Assembly: GCA_023168345.1 (NCBI GenBank) | Contig: AP025689.1 | Location: forward strand, 2,926,001 to 2,990,000 | Direction: 5' to 3' | Source: Lysinibacillus sp. PLM2 | GTDB taxonomy: Bacteria > Bacillota > Bacilli > Bacillales_A > Planococcaceae | Length of the DNA: 64,000 nucleotides | Part shown: positions 1 to 9,136 of the stretch, in pieces | Layout: each line of letters starts with the position of its first letter | Position numbering within the stretch: position 1 is the stretch's first letter | Position numbers and translations under genes: made by a program | Notes under the pieces: model-generated | The model's database searches: none | Seen by the model: only the letters and a program-made list of their open reading frames with translations | Told to the model about the DNA's origin: nothing

Positions 1-551
1 GTAATCCATTGTTTTTCACCATTTAAAACGTAATGTGTCCCTGCATCATTCAATTTTGCTATCGTTTTAGCTCCTAATGCATCTGAACCTGATCCCGGCT
101 CCGTTAATGCGTAGGCAGCAATCAACTCACCACTCGCTAATTTCGGTAAGTATTTTTTCTTTTGCTCTGCATTACCGAAAAGAACAATTGGCAGTGAACC
201 AATCCCCACATGTGCGCCATGTGTTAATGAGAATCCTCCGGCAACTGACATTTTTTCACCAATCAGTGCTGATGAAATTTTATCTAAGCCTAATCCTTCA
301 TATTCTTCTGGAACATCTGCTGCTAGTAAGCCAAGTTCCCCTGCTTTTTTTAATAACTCAATAGAATACTCAAACTCATGATTTTCTAGTTTTTCAACTA
401 CTGGTAAGACATCATTTGCAACGAATTCCTCTGTCGTTTTCGCAATCATTTTTTGTTCATCAGTAAAGTCCTCTGGTGTAATAACACGATTTAAATCTAC
501 ATCTTCAATTAAAAAGCTTCCACCCTTAACAATGTTTGTCGTTTGTACCAT
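1..551 (-). CDS. fadE: Acyl-CoA dehydrogenase FadE, N-terminal part (cut by window edge)
   Basis: Flavin enzyme of the first beta-oxidation step, oxidising acyl-CoA to trans-2-enoyl-CoA. About 183 N-terminal residues are visible, starting MVQTTNIVKGG at an ATG (551-549) preceded by GGAGGG. The translation includes the helical acyl-CoA dehydrogenase N-terminal domain (DEQKMIAKTTEEFV, AGELGLLAADVPEEYEG) and the FAD/substrate-loop motif ALTEPGSGSDA near residue 155. The active-site and C-terminal domains lie beyond position 1. It is the last gene of a fadN-fadA-fadE order identical to that of Bacillus subtilis, which supports the name. A 652-688 inverted repeat separates it from fadA. The family is certain; the symbol rests on synteny. 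Confidence 0.9.
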   Translation of the reverse strand, partial: MVQTTNIVKGGSFLIEDVDLNRVITPEDFTDEQKMIAKTTEEFVANDVLPVVEKLENHEFEYSIELLKKAGELGLLAADVPEEYEGLGLDKISSALIGEKMSVAGGFSLTHGAHVGIGSLPIVLFGNAEQKKKYLPKLASGELIAAYALTEPGSGSDALGAKTIAKLNDAGTHYVLNGEKQWI

Positions 552-651
552 TTCGTTTCCCTCCACTTTTTCAATTTTAAACCGTACTTTTTTGGTCTAA
601 ACTACTAGCAATTTACTAGAATCAAATTTTATAAAATATATAGAAAAGCAT

Positions 652-688
652 TGGTGTTTAATTCGGAGGCAATTTGAATAAAACACCA
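652..688 (-). terminator. Intercistronic hairpin between fadA and fadE
   Basis: TGGTGTTT (652-659) pairs with AAACACCA (681-688), and AATTC/GAAT extends the stem inward. There is no good U-tract in the direction of transcription, so it more likely sets the fadE:fadA ratio or protects mRNA ends than terminates fully. Confidence 0.35.
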
Positions 689-716
689 GGCTTATCTAGC
701 AATTAAAAAATGACAA

Positions 717-1889
717 CTACAATATTTCGAACACGCCAGCAGCTCCCATACCGCCACCAATACACATTGTAACAACCCCGTATTTTAACCCTCGTCGTTT
801 TAATTCATGAATTAGTTTTAATGTAAGGATAGCACCTGTTGCGCCAAGTGGATGCCCAAGTGCAATCGCTCCACCATTTACATTTACTTTTTCCATATCA
901 AGTCCTAAATGACGGATAACCTGCAATGATTGAGAAGCAAATGCCTCATTTAACTCCCATAGATCAATATCTTCCTTTGTTATTCCTGCAATTTTCAACG
1001 CCTTTGGTACAGCTTCTATTGGACCAATACCCATCACTTCTGGTGGAACACCGCCCACTGCGAATCCTAAAAACTTCGCCATTGGTTTTAAGCCTTGTGC
1101 TTCAGCTTCTTCACGATCCATTACTAATACCGCTGCAGCTCCGTCAGATGTTTGAGATGAATTACCCGCAGTTACAGAGCCTTTCACATGAAATGCTGGT
1201 CGTAATTTTGCTAGCCCTTCCATAGAAGTATCCGGTCGAATCCCTTCATCCGTATCGAAGGTAAATACTTTCTTTTGAAGCTTATGATTTTCATCAACAT
1301 AATGTTGAACGACTTCTACAGGAACAATTTCATCTTTGAATTTTCCTTCCTGAATAGCCTTTGTTGCCAATTCATGTGAGCGGACTGCAAAAGCATCTTG
1401 ATCTTCTCTTGAAACGTTATAACGATTTGCTACTTCTTCAGCTGTATGACCCATGCTCATATAATACTGTGGTGCTTCTTCAGCTAATTTAGGGTTTAAT
1501 CGAATCGTATTACCAGTCATCGGAATCATACTCATCGATTCGACACCACCTGCAATAATCGCTTTTGAATGGCCTAGCATCACACGTTCAGCGGCATAAG
1601 CGATTGATTGTAAGCCGGAAGAACAGAATCGATTGATTGTAATTGCAGGTGTTGTATCAGGTAATCCCGCTAAAGCACCAATGTTTCTTGCTACATTCAT
1701 TCCTTGTTCTGCTTCTGGCATTGCGCAGCCCATTATTAAATCATCAATCGGCCCTTCATAGCCCGCTCTATTCAATGTTTCTTTTACAACAAGCGCCCCG
1801 AAATCATCAGGTCTCATTTGAGCAAGAGAACCTTTTTTAGCCTTTCCAATTGGCGTTCGTGCACCTGCAACTATGACAGCTTCACGCAT
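717..1889 (-). CDS. fadA: Acetyl-CoA C-acyltransferase (3-ketoacyl-CoA thiolase) FadA
   Basis: Thiolase that cleaves 3-ketoacyl-CoA with CoA to give acetyl-CoA and a shortened acyl-CoA. The start is set at the ATG giving [15 protein letters not shown] because AAGGGGG lies 8 bases upstream; the open frame continues 11 codons further without a ribosome site. Length is 390 residues, normal for the family. Catalytic motifs are present: nucleophile Cys89 in [10 protein letters not shown], the His of [11 protein letters not shown], and the second Cys in [11 protein letters not shown] near the C-terminus. It follows fadN by 60 bases and precedes fadE. Regulation is presumably by FadR from the operator upstream of fadN. 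Confidence 0.95.
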   Translation of the reverse strand: MREAVIVAGARTPIGKAKKGSLAQMRPDDFGALVVKETLNRAGYEGPIDDLIMGCAMPEAEQGMNVARNIGALAGLPDTTPAITINRFCSSGLQSIAYAAERVMLGHSKAIIAGGVESMSMIPMTGNTIRLNPKLAEEAPQYYMSMGHTAEEVANRYNVSREDQDAFAVRSHELATKAIQEGKFKDEIVPVEVVQHYVDENHKLQKKVFTFDTDEGIRPDTSMEGLAKLRPAFHVKGSVTAGNSSQTSDGAAAVLVMDREEAEAQGLKPMAKFLGFAVGGVPPEVMGIGPIEAVPKALKIAGITKEDIDLWELNEAFASQSLQVIRHLGLDMEKVNVNGGAIALGHPLGATGAILTLKLIHELKRRGLKYGVVTMCIGGGMGAAGVFEIL

Positions 1890-1949
1890 TTGTGTATCCC
1901 CCTTCACCCTTGCTATTTTCAAATTTGATTTGAATTTTAATTGGCTTTG

Positions 1950-4334
1950 TTAATTACGTAACGGTTTCCCCTTCACAAGCATATGTTGCATTCTTGCTTG
2001 AGATAATGGATCTGCAACTAGCTGTAAAAATGCTTCTCTTTCTAAATTCAAGAGATATTCTTCTGTCACTTCTGTTCCATAAGGTACTAAGCCACCAGCA
2101 ATGACATAAGCTAGTTTTTTCGCTATTTTCAAATCATGTTCGCTAATATAGCCTGATTGATACATTCCTTGAGCTCCGAGCAATAATGTCGCATATCCTG
2201 GGGCACCAACCACTTTTATCTTTTTAGGAACTGGTGGCGTATATCCCGCCTCATAAAGCGCTAATGCAGCCTGTTTCGCATCATAAATCAAATGATCAGG
2301 GTTAACGGAAATGCCATCTGCAAAGCTTAAGAAATTATTATCCCGAGCTTCCTCTCCAGAAGTTGAAACCTTTGCAAGGGCAATTGTTTCAAATACTTTC
2401 GTTGCAATCGCTTGATAATCAATTTCTACACCATTCGGTATTCCCATCAAGAACTTTTCATATAATGCGAGATTTCCACCACCGCCTGGTATTAAACCTA
2501 CTCCTACTTCAACTAACCCCATGTAAGTTTCGCTCGATGCTTGAATATGGCTTGCCGGCAAGCAAACTTCTGAGCCTCCACCAAGTGTCATACCAAAAGG
2601 TGCTGCCACTACTGGCTTCTTACTATATTTAATTCGTCTCATTGCTTTTTGGAATGAACGAATAACAAAATCTAATTCAAAAATGTTGTCATCCTGAGCT
2701 TCCATTAAAATCATTCCAAGATTTGCACCTACGCAGAAATTCTTTCCTTGGTTGCCAATGACAAGGCCTTTGTAATTTGCCTCTACTTCATCAATCGCGT
2801 AATTTAACATTTGAACAATGTCTAAGCCGATCGCATTAGACTTAGAATGGAATTCAAGTAGTGCAATGCCGTCTCCTAAATCTATTAAACTAGCACCTGA
2901 ATTCGACTTAATTACCCCATGTTGTTTCTTATACCGCTTCAAATCAATTACTTTCTCATTGACCGGAATCTTTTCATATTGTTCTCCATTATAAAATGCA
3001 AGTTCGCCGTCAACCTCTGTATAGAATGATTCAAAACCATTTGCCAACATTTCTTTTACAAATAAAGGAACAACTCTCCCCTCTTGTTCCATTTTTTCTA
3101 CAGATTTTTTTACGCCGATTGCATCCCACATTTCAAATGGACCTTGAGACCAACCAAAGCCCCATTTCATTGCATTATCAATTTCAACAATATTTTCAGC
3201 AATCACACCTGTTAGCTCTCCTGAATAAATAAGAGTTGGTGCAAATATATTCCATAATAATTCCCCAGCACGGTCGTTTGCATATACTAATGCTTTAACT
3301 TTATTAGAGACACCCTTTACCTGTTTTGCCATTTCAATCGAAGGTGCTTGCAGCTTCTTCATTGGCACATAATCAAGAGTCTCGATATCTATTTCAAAAA
3401 TGTCTTTACCTCGTTTAACGAAAAATCCTTGACCAGATTTAGCTCCTAGCCAGCCGTTTTCCACCATTTTTTTCATAATATCTGGTACATCAAAAACTTT
3501 TTGTTCATCACCAGTCGTTTGATCATAAACTGTTTTTGCAACATGTAAAAAAGTATCAAGTCCAACTACGTCTAATGTCCTAAAGGTAGCTGATTTTGGA
3601 CGTCCAATTAAAGGTCCAGTTACCGAGTCAACTTCACCAACTGAATATCCTCTTTCCAACATTTCGCGAAGAGTAACGAGCAAACCATATGTTCCAATTC
3701 GATTTGCTACAAAGTTAGGAGTGTCCTTCCCTATAACGACTCCTTTTCCTAAAACATTTTCCGCAAACGTTTTCATAAATTGAACAACTTCAGGTAATGT
3801 CTGTTCTGTAGGAATAACCTCAAGCAATTTTAAATATCTTGGTGGATTGAAGAAGTGAGTGCCTAAAAAATGCTTTTGGAAATCCTCTGTACGCCCCTCT
3901 GCCATAGCATTTACGCTAATTCCCGAAGTATTTGAACTGATAATCGTACCTTCTTTTCTGAAAGTATCGATTCGTTCAAATAAATTCTTTTTCACTTCTA
4001 GATTTTCAACAACTACTTCAATAATCCAATCAACATCTTTTATCTTTTCTAAGTCATCTTCAAAATTCCCAACCGTCAGTAAACTTAAGCTTTTCTTCGA
4101 AGTTAAAGGTGCGGGTTTTTGCTTTTGTAATTTTTGAAGAGCTGATAGAGCAAACCGATTCCTCACTACTTTGTCTTCTAATGTAAAACCTTTTGCTTCC
4201 TCTTCTTTTGTTAATTCTTTTGGAACGATATCTAATATTATTGTTGGAATTCCGATATTTGCTAAGTGCGCTGCAATACCAGAACCCATCACCCCTGAGC
4301 CAAGAACGGCAACTTTTTTAATGTTGTAAGACAC
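1950..4334 (-). CDS. fadN: 3-hydroxyacyl-CoA dehydrogenase / enoyl-CoA hydratase FadN
   Basis: Bifunctional beta-oxidation enzyme that hydrates enoyl-CoA and oxidises the 3-hydroxyacyl-CoA with NAD. The N-terminal Rossmann fold begins with KVAVLGSGVMGSGIAAHLA, followed by the HCDH dimerisation domains (GTHFFNPPRYLKLLEVIP, PNFVANRIGTYG). A crotonase domain lies in the last 300 residues, with GANLGMILMEAQ and the oxyanion loop FGMTLGGGSEVCLPA. The likely start is the GTG at 4334 (VSYNIKKVAVLG): AAAGGGG sits 8 bases upstream, whereas the longer frame starting at 4373 begins inside the FadR palindrome. Length is about 794 residues, as for B. subtilis FadN (formerly YusL). First gene of the operon. 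Confidence 0.95.
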   Translation of the reverse strand: MSYNIKKVAVLGSGVMGSGIAAHLANIGIPTIILDIVPKELTKEEEAKGFTLEDKVVRNRFALSALQKLQKQKPAPLTSKKSLSLLTVGNFEDDLEKIKDVDWIIEVVVENLEVKKNLFERIDTFRKEGTIISSNTSGISVNAMAEGRTEDFQKHFLGTHFFNPPRYLKLLEVIPTEQTLPEVVQFMKTFAENVLGKGVVIGKDTPNFVANRIGTYGLLVTLREMLERGYSVGEVDSVTGPLIGRPKSATFRTLDVVGLDTFLHVAKTVYDQTTGDEQKVFDVPDIMKKMVENGWLGAKSGQGFFVKRGKDIFEIDIETLDYVPMKKLQAPSIEMAKQVKGVSNKVKALVYANDRAGELLWNIFAPTLIYSGELTGVIAENIVEIDNAMKWGFGWSQGPFEMWDAIGVKKSVEKMEQEGRVVPLFVKEMLANGFESFYTEVDGELAFYNGEQYEKIPVNEKVIDLKRYKKQHGVIKSNSGASLIDLGDGIALLEFHSKSNAIGLDIVQMLNYAIDEVEANYKGLVIGNQGKNFCVGANLGMILMEAQDDNIFELDFVIRSFQKAMRRIKYSKKPVVAAPFGMTLGGGSEVCLPASHIQASSETYMGLVEVGVGLIPGGGGNLALYEKFLMGIPNGVEIDYQAIATKVFETIALAKVSTSGEEARDNNFLSFADGISVNPDHLIYDAKQAALALYEAGYTPPVPKKIKVVGAPGYATLLLGAQGMYQSGYISEHDLKIAKKLAYVIAGGLVPYGTEVTEEYLLNLEREAFLQLVADPLSQARMQHMLVKGKPLRN

Positions 4335-4357
4335 GTGCACATCCCCTTTCTCCAACT

Positions 4358-4377
4358 TTGAATGAATACTCATTCAT
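4358..4377. promoter_or_regulatory. FadR-type operator upstream of fadN
   Basis: Perfect inverted repeat TGAATGA-ATAC-TCATTCA (4359-4376), flanked by T and T/A. It matches the Bacillus FadR (TetR family) operator pattern TGAATGA-N4-TCATTCA. It ends about 25 bases upstream of the fadN GTG start, where repressor would block transcription until long-chain acyl-CoA binds it. The fadR gene is not in this window. Confidence 0.85.
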
Positions 4378-4594
4378 TTTTTGAGTAAAAAATAAAAGCT
4401 GTAAAAAAACCACACCTTTTCTCTTCTTAGTGTAGGATATTTTGTTAATTTTAGCAATCTTTTTTTCTTAGAATTTTCCGAAAATTAATGATGAAAGAGA
4501 GATTTACATATAAATAGAATTCTGTCCTTTATAGGCAAATTTCTTTTCGTGTTTCATTAAAATGTGTAAACTAATGTTAAGGAGCGTGATTATT

Positions 4595-4909
4595 GTGGAA
4601 GCAATTACATCAGTTGAACAATTTAATGAACTTATTAACTCTGACCAACCTGTCATCGTAAAATTTTTTGCTGGATGGTGTCCAGATTGTACGCGTATGA
4701 ATATGTTTATTGATCCGATTATTGAGGAATACAATCAATATAAATGGTATGAAATCAATCGTGATGATTTTCCAGAGCTAGCTGAAAAATATCAAGTGAT
4801 GGGTATTCCAAGTTTATTAATTTATAAAAATGGAGAGAAATTAGCACACCTACACAGTGCCAATGCTAAATCACCAGAACAAGTTATTGAGTTTTTAGAA
4901 GCACAATAA
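4595..4909 (+). CDS. Thioredoxin family protein
   Basis: Small cytosolic thiol-disulfide oxidoreductase of 104 residues. The start is the GTG at 4595, with AAGGAG 10 bases upstream; the in-frame ATG at 4562 has no ribosome site. The redox motif WCPDC gives Cys29 and Cys32, and the cis-proline loop reads MGIPSLLIY. This is a complete thioredoxin fold without signal peptide. The CPDC centre differs from the CGPC of classical TrxA, so it is probably a YusE/YtpP-type accessory thioredoxin rather than the essential one. It is divergent from the fad operon and followed by its own terminator. Confidence 0.88.
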   Translation: MEAITSVEQFNELINSDQPVIVKFFAGWCPDCTRMNMFIDPIIEEYNQYKWYEINRDDFPELAEKYQVMGIPSLLIYKNGEKLAHLHSANAKSPEQVIEFLEAQ

Positions 4910-4921
4910 TAGATACCATAT

Positions 4922-4955
4922 GCTATCTTTCTAATATTGGAAGATAGCTTTTTTA
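4922..4955 (+). terminator. Rho-independent terminator
   Basis: GCTATCTTTC / GGAAGATAGC forms a 10-bp stem with a 7-base loop, followed immediately by TTTTTT. It lies 13 bases after the thioredoxin-like gene. Confidence 0.9.
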
Positions 4956-5042
4956 TTTTCATCCTATTTTGCCCTTTCAATTTGGACGTTTATTACAACA
5001 TCATTTACAATAAAAAGTAGAAAATGGAAAGGGGAGAAATGT

Positions 5043-5246
5043 ATGCCATTTGTTAATATTAAAATTACAAATGAAAATGTGACACCTGAAAAAAAGGCTC
5101 AGCTTATTTCTGGAGCTACTCAGTTATTAGTAGATGTACTTGGTAAAAACCCTGCTACAACTGTGGTCGTGATTGAAGAAGTTGAAACAGACAATTGGGG
5201 AATTGGTGGAGAAACTGTTACCGAAAGAAGAAAAGCTGGCAAATAG
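5043..5246 (+). CDS. 4-oxalocrotonate tautomerase family protein
   Basis: Small tautomerase of 67 residues beginning Met-Pro-Phe-Val, so removal of Met exposes the catalytic N-terminal Pro1 (MPFVNIKITNENVTPEKK). The family forms small hexamers or trimers and acts on enol/keto acids; the physiological substrate cannot be read from sequence. The C-terminal WGIGGETVTERR is typical of 2-hydroxymuconate tautomerase-like proteins. AAGGGGAG precedes the ATG. It is a single-gene unit with terminators on both sides. Confidence 0.88.
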   Translation: MPFVNIKITNENVTPEKKAQLISGATQLLVDVLGKNPATTVVVIEEVETDNWGIGGETVTERRKAGK

Positions 5247-5255
5247 TTTATATGA

Positions 5256-5287
5256 AGGATGACTCAACATATTGGGTCATCCTTTTT
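5256..5287 (+). terminator. Rho-independent terminator
   Basis: AGGATGACTC (5256-5265) pairs with GGGTCATCCT (5274-5283) and runs into TTTTT. It ends the tautomerase transcript and may also serve the convergent HAD gene. Confidence 0.85.
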
Positions 5288-5295
5288 CAAACAGT

Positions 5296-5985
5296 TTACC
5301 GGTTTAATATCTTATGTAAGTCTGTAAGTCTCTTAATTTGATATGTTGGAACACTGTCAGTTGTATTTTCTTTGTCAAAGGGATTAAACCAACAGCTATC
5401 GATTCCTGCGACATTCGCACCTTTAATATCTGAACTTAAAGAATCTCCAATAATAATCGTGCTATCTAACTCAGTAAGCCCGATATACGAGAAAACGTAA
5501 TTAAAAAATTCTATTCTTGGCTTTTGAAATCCAACTTCTTCTGAGACGAACACATGTTGAAAGTAAGGTAAAAGTCCAGAACGTTTCAAACGATTTTGCT
5601 GAGTTATTTTTACACCATTTGTCACAATATATAAATCAAATTGTTGAGATAAGCGCTCAACAACTTCTAAAGCCCCTTCAATAAGTTGAGCCCCTTCTTT
5701 TAGATAGTTTCGATATTTTTGCTCATATTCTGCTCCATCTACAGTTTTTCCATAATGCTCAAAAAAGATGGAAAATCTAGTATTCACTAACTCATCACGC
5801 CCGATTTCACCTTTCTCATGAGCTCTCCACAAACCCTGATTAAACAATTTATAAGTGTCCTTCATATCTTCTGTTAATGGAATTTGAAGTTCTTTAAATA
5901 GATTTGTCAATGCTGCGTCTTCAGCTGCAGCAAAATCTAATAATGTATCATCTAGATCAAATAGTAAAGTTTTATATGATTTCAA
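5296..5985 (-). CDS. HAD family hydrolase, YjjG/YfnB-type nucleotidase-like
   Basis: Cytosolic phosphatase of the haloacid dehalogenase superfamily, 229 residues. Motif I is LLFDLDDTLLDF (nucleophile Asp10, acid Asp12), motif II is YIVTNG, motif III is the Lys of GFQKPRIEFF, and motif IV is IIIGDSLSSDIKGA. The helical cap lies between motifs I and II. Sequence and length fit YjjG/YfnB-like noncanonical pyrimidine nucleotidases, but substrate is not determined. Translation starts at a TTG (5985-5983) with GGAGG about 11 bases upstream; no nearer ATG exists. Confidence 0.88.
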   Translation of the reverse strand: MKSYKTLLFDLDDTLLDFAAAEDAALTNLFKELQIPLTEDMKDTYKLFNQGLWRAHEKGEIGRDELVNTRFSIFFEHYGKTVDGAEYEQKYRNYLKEGAQLIEGALEVVERLSQQFDLYIVTNGVKITQQNRLKRSGLLPYFQHVFVSEEVGFQKPRIEFFNYVFSYIGLTELDSTIIIGDSLSSDIKGANVAGIDSCWFNPFDKENTTDSVPTYQIKRLTDLHKILNR

Positions 5986-6065
5986 CTAATTTTCCTCCGA
6001 ATTCTCTACGTCTTTACGCCATTTATATTATTTGATAGTATGGTATAATATTTTAAGGTGATGAA

Positions 6066-6578
6066 ATGAAAATACAACTGAATGTTAAAGGAATTTCTCA
6101 GTTCAGTAATATAGTCGACCCAAAATACCAGCCTTCTGCTTGCGGGCCTACAACTATTCATGTGATTTTAAATTATATAATAGAAAAACCCACTAGAATT
6201 CCAACTATAAATGACCTTTATCAAAAACTTGGCTGTACGAAGATTGGTTTATTTAAATGGCGATTAGTTAAGTATTTGCAACGTTACCTAGGTCCGCTAT
6301 GGAATGTTTCAAGCTGTTCGCTTTATGAAGCTTTAAAGCAAATCGATTTAGGAAGACCTGTTGCACTAAAATTCGATAAATATTTTTCTTTTCAATGGAA
6401 AGCAAAACCAACCTTTAAGTATCATTGGGTACCTTTAATTGGTTATGAGGTTATCAATGATGAGTTATTTTTCATCATACATGATAATGGAGGAAAAAAC
6501 CGAGATAGTCAAATACGAAAGGTCCGTTATGCTTATAATAAAAAAGTAACCTCATTTGTAAAAATAGAGCCGAAATGA
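6066..6578 (+). CDS. C39-like (papain-fold) cysteine peptidase family protein
   Basis: 170-residue protein with the arrangement of C39-like peptidases: Cys26 in QPSACGPTT, His120 in FKYHWVPLIGYE, and Asp140-Asn141 in FFIIHDNGG. There is no signal peptide, transmembrane segment or ABC transporter next to it, so it is not an obvious bacteriocin-processing exporter. AAGGTGATGAA precedes the ATG. The stop codon is embedded in the terminator hairpin shared with the convergent exonuclease gene. Fold family is likely; substrate is unknown. Confidence 0.75.
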   Translation: MKIQLNVKGISQFSNIVDPKYQPSACGPTTIHVILNYIIEKPTRIPTINDLYQKLGCTKIGLFKWRLVKYLQRYLGPLWNVSSCSLYEALKQIDLGRPVALKFDKYFSFQWKAKPTFKYHWVPLIGYEVINDELFFIIHDNGGKNRDSQIRKVRYAYNKKVTSFVKIEPK

Positions 6579-6604
6579 TGTCGACATCATCTCGGCTCTT
6601 TATT
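6566..6604. terminator. Bidirectional terminator
   Basis: AGAGCCGA-AATGATG pairs with CATCAT-C-TCGGCTCT around a TCGA loop (6566-6599), with CTTTATTTT following on the plus strand. It serves two convergent genes and overlaps the stop codon of the C39-like gene. Confidence 0.8.
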
Positions 6605-7492
6605 TTATACGAAAGAATATAATGATTTTGCGTGCTTTACGATTAATCTAAAGCCTCTTTGTTCCAATTCTACGAATCGTTCTGTTGAATAATCACTTAC
6701 TTGAAGTTCATCCAAATCTGCGTTGATTGACATATTACGTTCAATCGTTGCTAATTTATGTGATAACTTTAGCATTTCCACGTTTTCTGTAATTTTCGTT
6801 TTTTGAGCAGGCTTTAGCATCTCCAAGTTTTCCAATACCCCATCAATTGTGCCATAGTTTTGAATAAGCTGAAGCGCTGTTTTTGGTCCTATCCCTTTAA
6901 CCCCTGGATACCCATCACTCGAGTCACCCATAAAGGCTTTTACATAAGCAAATTGATGTGGATCGATATTATATTCTTCCTTAAAACGCTCTTCAGTATA
7001 AACGTCATATTCCGTATAGCCTTTTTTAGTAAAAGCAATTTTCGTTGTTGGATTTAATAGTTGAAGTAAGTCTTTATCTCCACTAATGACAGTAATATTA
7101 GCCTCATCTTTCCACTTTTCAATCATTGAGCCTATTGTATCATCTGCTTCCATACCAACTTCTCCAAAGTTTTTCCACCCAATCATTTCAGAAACTTCTT
7201 TTGCCATATCGAACTGTGGAAGCATTTCCTCTGGCGGTGCTGGACGATTCGCCTTATAGCCATCAAATAATTCATTACGGAAGGTTTGCATCCCCATATC
7301 CCAACAAACAGCTAAATGGGTTGGCTTCATTAAACTTTGGGCAGTAAGTACATGCCGCGCAAATCCTTGAACACCATTTGTCGGTGTTCCATCCTCTAGT
7401 CGTAAAAATTGACCCATTGCACTTGTTGCAAAAAATGATCGAAATAAAAGAGCCATTCCATCGACTACTAATAAATGTGGTTTGTTTGTCAT
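6605..7492 (-). CDS. 5'-3' exonuclease (PolI N-terminal domain-like, YpcP type)
   Basis: Stand-alone relative of the 5' nuclease domain of DNA polymerase I, 295 residues. Metal-binding aspartates sit in LLVVDGMALLFRSFF, GMEADDTIGS, TVISGDKDLLQLL and FMGDSSDGYPG. The helix-hairpin-helix VKGIGPKTALQLI follows, as in FEN-type nucleases. The RNA-primer removal loop (FDGYKANRPAPPEEM) is also present. The product probably helps remove Okazaki primers or flaps together with PolI. ATG start; GAGGGG lies about 12 bases upstream. The gene stands alone. Confidence 0.9.
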   Translation of the reverse strand: MTNKPHLLVVDGMALLFRSFFATSAMGQFLRLEDGTPTNGVQGFARHVLTAQSLMKPTHLAVCWDMGMQTFRNELFDGYKANRPAPPEEMLPQFDMAKEVSEMIGWKNFGEVGMEADDTIGSMIEKWKDEANITVISGDKDLLQLLNPTTKIAFTKKGYTEYDVYTEERFKEEYNIDPHQFAYVKAFMGDSSDGYPGVKGIGPKTALQLIQNYGTIDGVLENLEMLKPAQKTKITENVEMLKLSHKLATIERNMSINADLDELQVSDYSTERFVELEQRGFRLIVKHAKSLYSFV

Positions 7493-7588
7493 AATAAAAA
7501 AATCCCCTCTAATCTCATGGTTCTCTTATTATAACAAATTATGAATCTCTTTTTCTCATTGCAATAGTGGTAATATTTTCAGTTCTAG

Positions 7589-8317
7589 TTAGTTTACTTT
7601 CTTTCGCCAGTTTTTCAGTTTTGCAAAAACCTTTAAGGGGACTGAGTTTGCAATATACCCTGAAAATACAGTTACTTCTTCTCCACCGAAAATATGACCG
7701 CAACGTAATAATTGCCCGTCTCGATCAAGCCCACCAAAATCATAGGTTTTATATCCAAGATTTTTAAACATCTTTAAATTTTCCCAGCACAATAAAAGGT
7801 TGGCTTGTTCAACGATATTTAATTGAAGGTTTGCAGCAGAAACAACATAATGTAGTAAAACATTGTGTCCATCAACAATATGAACACGATAACAAATCGT
7901 TTCTCCTAGACTATTTTCAATTTTCGTTAATACAAGACCTTCTTTTTCACAAAGTAAAAGCAGTTTATTAAAATCTGTACGGTTAAGCTTGTCCTTTGAA
8001 GTTTGATTTTCATTGTAAAAACGTTGAAATTGTCTTAATTGTTCAATGGAGACATCACTAATTGTATATGTTTTATATTGCTCGATGATATGAGTAAAGA
8101 GTATCTCGCTAATCTCTTCGGGGATTTGATTTAAAAAGATAGATTCATCATGCTGCAATATAAGATGAATTGTTTGCTTTTTTTGTAGCTGACGACTTGG
8201 TCTCGTTCGATGGGTATAATGTGCAATTTTTGCTTCAAAACGACCTTTTTTCGTTCTATCATCAAAATATATATGACTTGTTGGGACAGTGAAAACATTT
8301 CTACTAATTTGTAACAT
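7589..8317 (-). CDS. FemAB/GNAT-fold N-acyltransferase-like protein
   Basis: 242 residues from the ATG at 8317, which has GGGGGAG 5 bases upstream; the frame could extend 8 codons but without a better site. The C-terminal half carries LLLCWENLKMFKNLGYKTYDFGGLDRDGQL, a pattern seen in FemAB-type aminoacyl transferases and related GNAT proteins. The N-terminal half looks like a degenerate partner GNAT domain. FemAB relatives attach amino acids to lipid II or transfer acyl groups to surface polymers, but no neighbour indicates a substrate. I recognise the fold pattern only. Confidence 0.55.
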   Translation of the reverse strand: MLQISRNVFTVPTSHIYFDDRTKKGRFEAKIAHYTHRTRPSRQLQKKQTIHLILQHDESIFLNQIPEEISEILFTHIIEQYKTYTISDVSIEQLRQFQRFYNENQTSKDKLNRTDFNKLLLLCEKEGLVLTKIENSLGETICYRVHIVDGHNVLLHYVVSAANLQLNIVEQANLLLCWENLKMFKNLGYKTYDFGGLDRDGQLLRCGHIFGGEEVTVFSGYIANSVPLKVFAKLKNWRKKVN

Positions 8318-8341
8318 CTTTTCTCCCCCTTTGATTGTCAT

Positions 8342-9136
8342 TACTGAAATGAAAACAATATCATTGCTAATATAGTTTATAGAGTATTACAGCAACTATG
8401 ATCATTCTATATACCTGAGTAAACATTTAAATTTGTTATGTTATTACCTTATTAGTAAATATATTCTTTGAGTTTTATTTTAGAACTAACACCTATTTAA
8501 AAATCTATCTTAATGGAGTTGTTGTAAAGGTTTTTTCTAAAACTAAAATCATATATCTTTCGAATCTTTATAATCGTTCACCGCCTAATACTTCTGGTAT
8601 TTTGTATACTTTCTGTTCGGAAAATCAGGATGGAAAGTTGCTTTACTAAATGCTTCATATTTTCTGTCCCATTCCATTATGATGTTTTTATGAATTTGAA
8701 ATTTTATGAGTCAGTATTTTCAAAAAAATAATCATCTGTTAAATATAATTGAATGATTTGCAATATTTGTTCTTATGAATACTTTTAGACATTCATAAAG
8801 AAAGCCCCCTATTAAGTAGGATGAATTTTTTTTTTCATCTATCTACCTAATAGGGAGCATATCATGTTTGTGAATAGCAGTTTTTTTGCTTTCTAGACTT
8901 GTTGATTGGAACGAAGCGGCACTATCATATTTTAGAAACCACCCTTAATAAATACCCATATTTTAAAATTACTTAATCCCACTTACTCACATTTCAACTG
9001 ATGATTTTCCTTATAATTGTAGGTAGGGATGATATGGAATTGAAGGTATTTTTTATAAGATGATGTAAATGACACCTAACTCTTCTAGGTCTTTTAAGTT
9101 CCATTTTAGATTATTGGTTTTTATTTTTGACTTACC
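8342..9136. other. Long gene-poor stretch with one extended hairpin
   Basis: AT-rich, no convincing gene. On the minus strand two short frames read protein-like but are interrupted: about 30 codons ending near 8600 (MEWDRKYEAFSKATFHP) and about 22 codons ending near 8709, which hints at a decayed gene. At 8804-8858 a long hairpin pairs GCCCCCTATTAAGTAGG/ATGAA with TTCAT/CTACCTAATAGGGAGC, with a T-run in the loop. Near 8900 the phrase GTTGATTGGAACGAAGCGG resembles short repeats I associate with Bacillaceae intergenic regions; that is recollection, not proof. Confidence 0.35.

Noticed and set aside
77-364. Plus-strand frame of 95 codons
   Set aside because: Antisense to the clear acyl-CoA dehydrogenase coding sequence.
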